The position numbers and the translations under genes are program-made. Below, piece by piece: positions 6,177 to 12,184 of a DNA stretch of 35,177 nt. Origin of the DNA: a virus; IMG/VR virus record IMGVR_UViG_3300006990_000086, positions 1-35,177 of that record; one strand, 5' to 3'. The number at the start of each line of letters is the position of its first letter. Position 1 is the first letter of the stretch. The notes under the pieces are model-generated. The model ran no database searches, was not told where the DNA came from, and saw only the letters and a list, made by a program, of their open reading frames with translations.

Positions 6177-6772
6177 GATATTTCTATCACGAGCAAGGCA
6201 GCGATGAATGGCTGAGAAGCAGATGCGGGTTCATCACTGCGTCTAACTTCAAACTTTTAGTTACAACGACAGGCACTAAAAGTCGGTCAGCCAAAACCTA
6301 CCTGAATAAAGTTGTCGCTGAGCGCGAAGTTCCTATACCCATTGAAACTTACAAATCTAAATCAATGGAGACAGGCACTGAGCGAGAGGATGAAGCTCGA
6401 AGCAAATTTGAGCTGCTGCACAACATAGAGATTAAGCAGGTTGGCATGATTGCTTTGGACGATCACGATGTAGGGTGCTCGCCAGACGGCCTGTGGGCCG
6501 ATACAGGCATCGAAATCAAATGCCCAGAGCGTCATACTCATACAGGTTACAGGCTTGATGGCGGCCTTCCTAGCGAGTATTTCCAGCAAGTACAAGGCAC
6601 TATGTGGGTGCTTGGCTTGGATTATTACTGGTTTTACTCTTACAACCCAGATCATCATGATTTTAAAATAAAAGTAGAACGTGATGATGAATGGATCGAC
6701 AAAGCGTCCAAGATAATTATCGAGGCCGCACAATTAGCAGATAAACAAACAAGGAGACTGATAGATGGATAA
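6173..6772 (+). CDS. YqaJ / lambda-exonuclease-type nuclease
   Basis: A 199-aa PD-(D/E)XK exonuclease. The active site is clear: SPD105-G, then E114-x-K116 in GIEIKCP, and Q139 in the YFQQVQGTMWV helix typical of YqaJ. It would chew 5' ends of duplex DNA and hand the single strand to the ERF protein. The N-terminal RCGFITASNF segment (18-26) is also usual in the family. It overlaps erf by four bases and the next gene by eight. Confidence 0.92.
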   Translation: MRYFYHEQGSDEWLRSRCGFITASNFKLLVTTTGTKSRSAKTYLNKVVAEREVPIPIETYKSKSMETGTEREDEARSKFELLHNIEIKQVGMIALDDHDVGCSPDGLWADTGIEIKCPERHTHTGYRLDGGLPSEYFQQVQGTMWVLGLDYYWFYSYNPDHHDFKIKVERDDEWIDKASKIIIEAAQLADKQTRRLIDG

Positions 6773-7067
6773 TTACAAGCCAAAAGAATGGGTCCAGTTG
6801 ATGGGCATTAATAAGTCTAAATTTGAAGATGATCAGTATTACGCCAGCATCTCGGAGGATGACATGAAGGCTCTGTTTGAGGCTGTCAATTCGGGTCAGA
6901 TAAAAAAGACACAATACGGTTATGAGCTGAAAGGCTGGGTAAATACCAATAGCAAAACTGGTGCTAAATTTATTTCCTTGAAGTGGGAAAAGATTGCTAG
7001 CGAAAAGCCCAATCCTGCCAGCGGTCCAGACACAACCATTGAATTAGCTGAGGACGTGCCTTTCTGA
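6765..7067 (+). CDS. Small protein with SSB-like acidic C-terminal tip
   Basis: A 100-aa protein ending ...ELAEDVPF, much like the DDDIPF tip by which bacterial SSB recruits repair enzymes. The middle has a beta-like stretch (YELKGWVNTNSKTGAKFISLKWEK, about 52-75). The body is shorter than a canonical OB-fold SSB, so I call it SSB-like only. Coupling to the exonuclease and a start overlapping its end support a role with single-stranded DNA in the recombination pathway. It could instead be a partner that mimics the SSB tip. Confidence 0.6.
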   Translation: MDNYKPKEWVQLMGINKSKFEDDQYYASISEDDMKALFEAVNSGQIKKTQYGYELKGWVNTNSKTGAKFISLKWEKIASEKPNPASGPDTTIELAEDVPF

Positions 7068-7297
7068 TGAAAGTTGTAGAGTTTGAAAAAGCTGAGCGAC
7101 AGATCAAAAACGAAGCAGTAAAAGCGTTTGTTGAGATGGGCTACTCGCAGGCCATCGAGTTTGAGGATTACGATGAAATGCGAAGAGCTTACTGGTCAAT
7201 CAAAGGCTGGCTGCGAGGCAAGGACATTACCTTCGACGTACAGCAGGTAACCAATGGCGGCTTTCACATTGTGAAGGTGAGGAAGTCTGATGCCTAA
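7067..7297 (+). CDS. Unknown 76-aa recombination-operon protein
   Basis: Begins MKVVEFEKAERQIKNEAVKA and ends IVKVRKSDA. It looks like an alpha/beta small domain with a basic C-terminus. The start and stop overlap neighbours on both sides (TGATG, then 8 bases), so it is translated in step with the exonuclease and NinG genes. I do not recognise it. Confidence 0.6.
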   Translation: MKVVEFEKAERQIKNEAVKAFVEMGYSQAIEFEDYDEMRRAYWSIKGWLRGKDITFDVQQVTNGGFHIVKVRKSDA

Positions 7298-7715
7298 AAT
7301 AACCATCAAGCCAGAAGATAGATGGTTTTCTAAGTGCGTCCGAGAGGCTGCTGATTGGACTTGTGAATGCTGCGGGAAGAAGTACGAGGAGAACAGCTCT
7401 GCGCTACACGCCTCGCACTACTTCTCTCGGCGGCACAAGGCTATAAGATATTGCCCTGACAATGTTTTTGCTCATTGCTTCGGATGCCATCAGAAGCTCG
7501 GCGGCAACCCGGATGACTTTCACAAATGGATGGTCAACAAGGTAGGAGAGGCGATGCTTGAGATACTGCGTGAGAAGCGCAACGACATCGGCTTAGCTAA
7601 GACTATCAACAAGAACAAGAAGGATGTGGCACGGCACTACCGTGAAGAGTACAAGCGCATCAAGGCTGTCAGAGATGCTGGTGCGGTTGGTTTTATAGAC
7701 ATCATTGAATACTAG
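7290..7715 (+). CDS. ninG: NinG-like HNH-fold recombination protein
   Basis: A 141-aa protein with Cys25-x2-Cys28, His40-Ala-Ser-His43-Tyr, Asp57-Asn58 and Cys63-x2-Cys66-His67, then GGNPDDFHKWMVNKVG. This is the lambda NinG (Rap-region) pattern, in which a zinc-binding HNH-like core precedes a helical tail. In lambda NinG belongs to the nin recombination genes beside NinB; the exact reaction is not settled. Here it lies two genes downstream of exonuclease and just before an HNH gene and NinB, which supports the call. Confidence 0.82.
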   Translation: MPKITIKPEDRWFSKCVREAADWTCECCGKKYEENSSALHASHYFSRRHKAIRYCPDNVFAHCFGCHQKLGGNPDDFHKWMVNKVGEAMLEILREKRNDIGLAKTINKNKKDVARHYREEYKRIKAVRDAGAVGFIDIIEY

Positions 7716-7738
7716 GAGACTCAAATGACGGGCGAGTT
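7714..7738. repeat. 25-bp direct repeat, left copy
   Basis: Matches 8136-8160 at 24 of 25 bases. It covers AGGAG, the spacer and the first codons (ATGACGGG...). The two copies bracket the HNH endonuclease gene at a spacing of 422 bases. Confidence 0.85.
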
Positions 7739-8135
7739 TATTCCAAGCAAAAAATCTGTTTGGCCCAGTGCTGGCAAATCTAGGCTATTCGGAAATGTTT
7801 CTGATGAGAGTAAAAGAAGGATCGTGCAAAAGAAAGCGGAAACCAAAAAAAGCGTTTCTGAAATACTTGATGAGCTTATTACAAAGTATTTGGCTCTAAT
7901 AGAGCCAAGAAAAAATCAATATGTTGGCAAAGGTTGGCCGAAAGAAGTAATAGATAAGCTAGAACACAAGTGTCAAAAATGCGGAGCAACAGCAAAAGAA
8001 GCTCAGTTGCATATAGACCATATCGCTCCTGCAAGCCTTTTCCCAGAGCTTTGCAAAAGCCCAGATAACATACAAATACTTTGCCAAACTTGTAATTCCA
8101 GCAAAGGCAATCGTTATATAAGAGATTATAGGTGA
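7725..8135 (+). CDS. HNH endonuclease, possibly mobile
   Basis: A 136-aa protein. The C-terminal half is a clear HNH nuclease: Cys83-x2-Cys86, LHIDHI (His96, Asp98, His99), DNIQ (114-117), Cys120-x2-Cys123-Asn124 and SSKGN. The N-terminal ~65 residues look like a helical, possibly ribbon-helix-helix-like domain (SDESKRRIVQKKAETKKSV). The gene is more AT-rich by eye than its neighbours and sits inside a direct repeat of the start region of ninB. This is the pattern expected for a homing-type gene that came in with its own copy of the local ribosome site. It may also serve packaging, as HNH proteins do near terminases, but the terminase lies far away. Confidence 0.85.
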   Translation: MTGEFIPSKKSVWPSAGKSRLFGNVSDESKRRIVQKKAETKKSVSEILDELITKYLALIEPRKNQYVGKGWPKEVIDKLEHKCQKCGATAKEAQLHIDHIAPASLFPELCKSPDNIQILCQTCNSSKGNRYIRDYR

Positions 8136-8160
8136 AGGAGACTCAAATGACGGGTGAGTT
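8136..8160. repeat. 25-bp direct repeat, right copy
   Basis: Covers the AGGAG site and first codons of ninB, nearly identical to 7714-7738. The HNH gene's stop (TGA at 8133-8135) ends directly before it. Confidence 0.85.
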
Positions 8161-8566
8161 GTGGATCGTAAACACTGAGCATAAATTAGAAAATGTTAAG
8201 AAGCATATCGAAGAGGCTTGGCAAAAGGACCGATACTTGGTCATAACCTGCAAGACAGGTAAGCAACGTAGCATCAGGCAAAACTCTGCACTTCATTTAT
8301 GGTGCGAGCAGATAGCCGCTGAGCTGAACGAACGCCATTTGGATGTACGAGTTCTGCTTGAGCATCATCCAGAGATTGAGTGGAACCGTGAGGCTGTTAA
8401 AAGCTACTTGTGGAAACCCGTTCAGAAGGCTCAGACGGGTGAAGAATCAAGCGCAAAGGTAAACAAAGTAGACTACATTAAAACGTATGAAGTTTTGAAT
8501 AAATACCTTGGCGAAAAGTTCGGCATCCACGTTCCGTGGCCTGTGAATGATAATACTGAAGATTGA
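8147..8566 (+). CDS. ninB: NinB/Orf-like recombination mediator
   Basis: A 139-aa protein once started at the ATG with AGGAG (8147); an upstream GTG in the same frame would start it inside the HNH stop and lacks a good site. It has RSIRQN (41-46) followed by ...LW (51-52), matching the lambda NinB/Orf core RSLDQNxxLW, and the family's helical body. Lambda Orf binds single-stranded DNA and helps load recombinase in place of RecFOR. Its presence beside ERF, exonuclease and NinG makes a coherent nin-type module. It overlaps the following gene by 20 bases. Confidence 0.82.
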   Translation: MTGELWIVNTEHKLENVKKHIEEAWQKDRYLVITCKTGKQRSIRQNSALHLWCEQIAAELNERHLDVRVLLEHHPEIEWNREAVKSYLWKPVQKAQTGEESSAKVNKVDYIKTYEVLNKYLGEKFGIHVPWPVNDNTED

Positions 8567-9053
8567 TCCCAACTGGCTAGACATTGCCTACGGTGAGCCT
8601 GAAACGCTAAATCATCAAAGCGTAAATAGTAACAGCAAGATAACAGGCACTCTTGGCGAGCTAGCTACCTGTCAGGTATTAGATGGACTCGGCATTTCTT
8701 TTGATTTTGCCGATTCCAAAGATTACGATCTAATTGTGAAAGGTCTGAGATTTGACGTTAAAAGTAGTCGAGCGCCGAAGTACGGAAAGCGAGAAGCAGG
8801 TAACGGATTAGTTACGGCGTATCTCCGAGACCATCAAAAGTGTGATGTTTACATTTTTTGCTGCGTTGACATAGACAAAGAAGAAATTGCTGTTATGGGC
8901 TACTGCAGCAAAGAATGGTTTTGGACCACAAAAAAAGGAAACGATTACGCCGCCGGAGAAATAGTTAAGACTAGGCGAATAAAATCAGACGCTAGGCTGT
9001 TAGGATACCGTTATTTAAAAGATATTGAAGAGATCGCAAAATGGAAGGCATAA
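8547..9053 (+). CDS. PD-(D/E)XK-like nuclease, family unknown
   Basis: A 168-aa protein. Residues 33-72 read like a restriction-fold nuclease: GTLGE (Glu38) on the first helix, Asp61 in DYDLIV, then FDVK (Asp70, Lys72). Beyond it is a beta-rich domain with two CxC-like pairs (CDVYIFCCVD, then GYC). It could be the resolvase or end-processing nuclease of the recombination module, taking the place of lambda Rap or RusA. That is inference from position. The chosen ATG has no strong Shine-Dalgarno, but the overlap with ninB supports it. Confidence 0.68.
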   Translation: MIILKIDPNWLDIAYGEPETLNHQSVNSNSKITGTLGELATCQVLDGLGISFDFADSKDYDLIVKGLRFDVKSSRAPKYGKREAGNGLVTAYLRDHQKCDVYIFCCVDIDKEEIAVMGYCSKEWFWTTKKGNDYAAGEIVKTRRIKSDARLLGYRYLKDIEEIAKWKA

Positions 9054-9259
9054 GTTTTATTTTAAAAAATCCAGAAGACTGCGAAGAATGGCTGAAGAGA
9101 GCTGCTGAAAACTTTAACAGCCGTGACCTTAACTACATAGCCACGCTTGCTTGGAACCTTGGACATCTTGAAGACTTTGTTTTCGCTGACGAAGATCGCA
9201 GCAAAGAGTTCTTCAGGTATATGGAAGAGAGTGACCGATACGGATCAGAGCTGCACTAA
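9041..9259 (+). CDS. Unknown 72-aa acidic protein, last in the early right operon
   Basis: A small acidic, helical protein (CEEWLKRAAENFNSRDLNYIATLAWNLGHLEDF). It starts 13 bases before the previous stop and ends convergently, overlapping the thermonuclease gene on the other strand by 15 bases. No family is recognised. Confidence 0.6.
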   Translation: MEGISFILKNPEDCEEWLKRAAENFNSRDLNYIATLAWNLGHLEDFVFADEDRSKEFFRYMEESDRYGSELH

Positions 9260-9643
9260 TTCTCTGTTACGGATGTGCGCGGCTGCTATATCAGCTTTGT
9301 TCTGCCCGTAGTACGGAACAGCGTGGTGAGCTTGTATCATCTCATCGCAGAGCCATTTATCATCTACGCAGAAATCACCTAAATATCTGCCGTACTTGCC
9401 TTTCTCTCTCGTCTTGAGAAGTATGTGATCGCTGTTCAGAAAGTCTTTGACAAACTTCTTAGAGGCTTTGCCGAATTGTTTTTCTTCCAAATCTCTAGTG
9501 CGAGACTCGGGAGCGTCAATACCGTACAGACGAATGCGCTGCTTACGCACACTAACAGACCAACCCAGATCAACATTGACATCAATAGTATCTCCATCAA
9601 CGACTCTAACAATCTCACAAACAAAGATATAAGGATCATACAT
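9245..9643 (-). CDS. Staphylococcal-nuclease-like thermonuclease (SNase domain)
   Basis: A 132-aa nuclease with the SNase signature VDGDT (Asp16, Asp18), RLYGIDAPE (Arg38, Asp43, Glu46) and KYGRYLG (Arg86). All the residues known to bind Ca2+ and phosphate in this family are present. No signal peptide precedes it, so it acts in the cytoplasm or after lysis, for example on host DNA. It is the last leftward gene and overlaps the lysozyme gene by eight bases. Confidence 0.92.
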   Translation of the reverse strand: MYDPYIFVCEIVRVVDGDTIDVNVDLGWSVSVRKQRIRLYGIDAPESRTRDLEEKQFGKASKKFVKDFLNSDHILLKTREKGKYGRYLGDFCVDDKWLCDEMIQAHHAVPYYGQNKADIAAAHIRNRELVQL

Positions 9644-10067
9644 ACTCGCCTGACCTTATGATATCGGCAAGCTCTAACGCTCTACCGCCTACCTGCTTTG
9701 CCCATCGGCTATCAAGAAACTCAGTGCTAGCCTCATCGTAATTGCCCTCTTCCATCGCGGCTAGTGCTCGCTTAAAAAGTCTGAACCTTGTCGCGCCCAG
9801 ATTCAGAAAGATATTGATGATTGCCTCTTGACGCGTTTCATCTAATTGACCAAACCACGGATACTCAGCGCTAAGCTCTTTTATACATCGAAGGATGTCA
9901 TTCGACAGCAGGTATTCTATCTCTTCCATTGCCAGCCCTATGCCGCCCTCTGGATCAATATTTCTACCAACGCCAATAGTCAGCTTACCGCTTGAGCATT
10001 TGTAAGCGTGAGTCTCTACGCCCTCGTGGCGCTTTAGTTGTTCAATTAGCTTATCCATCTTATTCAC
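9636..10067 (-). CDS. Phage lysozyme (T4-type, GH24 fold) with E-C-T triad
   Basis: A 143-aa peptidoglycan hydrolase. Glu15 (KRHEG), then eight residues, Cys24 (YKCSSG), then five residues, Thr30 (LTIGVG) match the E-8-(D/C)-5-T catalytic pattern, with Cys in the place of T4 Asp20. The rest follows the family, including the NIFLNLGATRF helix. It begins at GTG, whose last two bases are shared with the holin stop. GGAGG is nine bases before this GTG but too far from the next ATG, so I keep GTG. There is no signal peptide or SAR domain, so it needs a holin pore. Confidence 0.88.
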   Translation of the reverse strand: MNKMDKLIEQLKRHEGVETHAYKCSSGKLTIGVGRNIDPEGGIGLAMEEIEYLLSNDILRCIKELSAEYPWFGQLDETRQEAIINIFLNLGATRFRLFKRALAAMEEGNYDEASTEFLDSRWAKQVGGRALELADIIRSGEYV

Positions 10068-10531
10068 TTCTGAGAGCCTCCATAAAAGAACGCCGCGCAG
10101 GTTCCCAGTATTCCTGATAGCTGGCCCAGCACGAGTGAGATTATGGTCTCATCATTTTGATCGTGAGGCAGAATAGTCACGGTCATTACATAAGCTCCGT
10201 ACAAAATAAGAGCAAGAATGCAAAAGACTTTAGGCGTAACATCGCTTGCAAACTTAGTCCTAGCATCCTTCCTGTCCTCAACCTCAGTCTTAAATGACTC
10301 AAGGTCTATCTCCATTTCTCGGATCTTTGTTTTAAAATCTTGATCTGCTTGTTTTACAAGAACCGCTTTGTCAGGTTCGCGCTCTATTAAATCCTCGATT
10401 TCATTAGCAGTTGCAGTTTCAGGCAAGCCTAGTTTAGATGCAGCCATCTTTACAGCCATTCCTGCCATCGGACCGCCTGCAGCACTAGCTATCGTTGGCG
10501 CTAGTGATTTAAGCAAGCCGCCTAATTTCAT
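10064..10531 (-). CDS. Probable holin of the 3TM / GTA-holin type
   Basis: A 155-aa protein: an Ala/Gly-rich amphipathic start (residues 5-35), a charged middle (45-90), then two clear membrane spans (about 97-115 and 127-152), ending FFYGGSQK. This resembles the 3TM holin family from gene-transfer agents, whose C-terminus has the same small-residue helix and ...YFGSS ending. It lies directly before the lysozyme. Lysis timing and pore formation are expected, but not shown. Confidence 0.75.
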   Translation of the reverse strand: MKLGGLLKSLAPTIASAAGGPMAGMAVKMAASKLGLPETATANEIEDLIEREPDKAVLVKQADQDFKTKIREMEIDLESFKTEVEDRKDARTKFASDVTPKVFCILALILYGAYVMTVTILPHDQNDETIISLVLGQLSGILGTCAAFFYGGSQK

Positions 10532-10731
10532 TCGACAGTTTCCACAATAGTGTCAATTGTGTCGCAAACGTCAGGAACAATAACGCCAGCCGTGGCAGAA
10601 AGCGCTCCTCTGCCCACTGCCCGAACACCTTTGTAAAAGGAAGAGCAGTATATTTCTTTGTTAGCAATAACTTGTTCAACAGATGTGCAGCTTGATAAGG
10701 TAAACACAAACAATAGACAAATCAGTCTCAT
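10528..10731 (-). CDS. Small lipoprotein in the lysis cassette
   Basis: A 67-aa precursor with a hydrophobic signal and lipobox LSSC15 (then Thr, Ser, so outer-membrane sorting is expected). After Cys15 only 52 residues remain, with cysteines at 29 and 56. It is too short and not proline-rich, unlike a typical Rz1, and no Rz-like partner with a coiled-coil periplasmic domain sits beside it. It could still be an outer-membrane spanin partner or an anchor for the lipase. The stop overlaps the holin start. Confidence 0.7.
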   Translation of the reverse strand: MRLICLLFVFTLSSCTSVEQVIANKEIYCSSFYKGVRAVGRGALSATAGVIVPDVCDTIDTIVETVE

Positions 10732-11462
10732 TTCATTTTCTCCAGTTGCCTAGCAGCTTCTTGGTTTATAGGCTTTACCTTCTCTTGAGAATCAAGATAC
10801 TCTTTTAGCCTTTTCTTGTAATCGTTCATGCTGTGGTCAGCGACTCTATCGGCCACGCCGCCTCTGTCAGCTCTTCTAGTGTCCTTGCTGGGATTTATAT
10901 AGTCTGGGCCTGTATTGCTAAAGTATAGCATTGTCTGCGACTTAGAAGGCCCGTAGAGCAGCCGTGGGACTCGTGCAACCATATCACTGCCGTTTACGCA
11001 GGATATCTGATTGTCGAGCTTCATCGGCCTCTTAAAGCCTTTAAAAAACGTGTTCGGCTTACCGAATGTGATGAGATTGATATTGTCGTGCTTGCCGTTC
11101 ATCTTGGAGGCAGACATCTCTGCGAGCGCACCTCCTAGACTGTGGCCTGTAAACATCGTTCGCTTTTTTGGGTCAATGTGCTTCTTGATCTCTTTCCAGA
11201 TAGAAGCGTGTTGTAGAACGAAACCTGCGTGGCACATCCTTCCGGCATACGGAACCGGGATAGCAGTCAGGTCAGTTATGATGTCGTTTAGCTTTTTCTC
11301 AGTACCTCGAAAAGCAATAACATCTATGCTTTTGCGCTTGATTACAAAAGCCGTGGCTCCTGTGATCTTGTTTTCTATCTTTATGGCGTCCTTATTCTTC
11401 TGGTTGTAAGCCTTCTCTGACCAGCTTGCAGCCATATTTAGTAAAACAGGATCAAGTTTCAT
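10728..11462 (-). CDS. Class 3 lipase-like hydrolase
   Basis: A 244-aa alpha/beta hydrolase. FRGT (51-54), HAGF (78-81), TGHSLGGA with nucleophile Ser108, TFGKPN (132-137), GSDMVARVP with Asp160, and VADHSMNDY with His210 give a complete Ser-Asp-His triad in the Lipase_3 layout. The substrate is not shown; phospholipids of host membranes fit the position in a lysis cassette. It has no signal peptide, so it would reach the envelope only after the holin opens the inner membrane. Start and stop overlap both neighbours by four bases. Confidence 0.88.
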   Translation of the reverse strand: MKLDPVLLNMAASWSEKAYNQKNKDAIKIENKITGATAFVIKRKSIDVIAFRGTEKKLNDIITDLTAIPVPYAGRMCHAGFVLQHASIWKEIKKHIDPKKRTMFTGHSLGGALAEMSASKMNGKHDNINLITFGKPNTFFKGFKRPMKLDNQISCVNGSDMVARVPRLLYGPSKSQTMLYFSNTGPDYINPSKDTRRADRGGVADRVADHSMNDYKKRLKEYLDSQEKVKPINQEAARQLEKMK

Positions 11463-11680
11463 TTCTCGGCCTTGTTATCTAGTTTCTTAAAAATAGCGCC
11501 TAGTGTTTCTTTGATCTCACGGATGTCCTCGCGGTAATCATCTTTAGCAACGTACTTTTCAGGAATTTGCTTCATGTCAGCGTCGATTCTATCAAGCAAG
11601 ACAAAAACACGATTAACTAGCCAACCGCCACCAAAGCTAATGATTGCTAAAAATACGTTAAATCCAGTTTGAAATTCCAT
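11459..11680 (-). CDS. Small one-span membrane protein with coiled coil
   Basis: 73 aa: MEFQTGFNVFLAIISFGGGW (span about 8-28), then a charged coiled coil (35-70). The same form, MeFqTGFN...GGW then KYV.KDDYR.DI.EIK, recurs in phages I know from marine samples and is often placed with lysis genes. It may be a holin-accessory protein. Confidence 0.65.
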   Translation of the reverse strand: MEFQTGFNVFLAIISFGGGWLVNRVFVLLDRIDADMKQIPEKYVAKDDYREDIREIKETLGAIFKKLDNKAEK

Positions 11681-12184
11681 TTACTCTTCCACGTTTAAAG
11701 GGTTATCCAGTATGCGCTGGATACGTTCTTCAAGGTCATCACGCATTGCTCGTAGTTCGTTATCTACATCTCTAAGACTGTCGTTTACACGCTCTTCTAA
11801 AGCGTACACGTCATCTCTAAGCTCTCTCGTGGCTAAGACAACAGAATCATCAGTGCCTCTAGCAATCCGCTCTGTGGCGTCTATATCGACTTGCAGGCGG
11901 TCTATGTTATTCATCAACTCGACTATATCTTGATCTAAAGCTCGTTCCACGGCTGCTATTAAGACTTCAGCAGCATCTAATTTAGTGCTTAATACGGCTA
12001 ATTCTTCGTCATACGAGCTAAAGTCAGGCGAAACGTAGGCAGTTACTGCTTCTTCGGCATCCAACAAACGCTGATACAACTCGAAGCCTCCCCACATCGC
12101 TGCGCCAATACTACCTAAAAACGGTATAATTAGCAGTAACTTACCGCCAGATACCTTTACCTCACCGACTTCTATCTCTGCCAT
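11681..12184 (-). CDS. Membrane-anchored coiled-coil protein
   Basis: 167 aa with one span (about 12-33) and a long acidic coiled coil with heptads (VIAAVERALDQDIVELMNNIDRLQVDIDATERIARG...) to near the end. It overlaps the start of the NIDO-like gene by 13 bases and may anchor or assemble that protein in the envelope. It is third in a cassette shared with two exported proteins. Rz-like function is possible (an inner-membrane coiled coil pointing into the periplasm), and the length fits Rz, but sequence evidence is weak. Confidence 0.65.
   Translation of the reverse strand: MAEIEVGEVKVSGGKLLLIIPFLGSIGAAMWGGFELYQRLLDAEEAVTAYVSPDFSSYDEELAVLSTKLDAAEVLIAAVERALDQDIVELMNNIDRLQVDIDATERIARGTDDSVVLATRELRDDVYALEERVNDSLRDVDNELRAMRDDLEERIQRILDNPLNVEE

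Noticed and set aside
8132-8146. Earlier GTG start for ninB
   Set aside because: It would sit in the HNH stop region with no ribosome site; the ATG at 8147 has AGGAG at good spacing.
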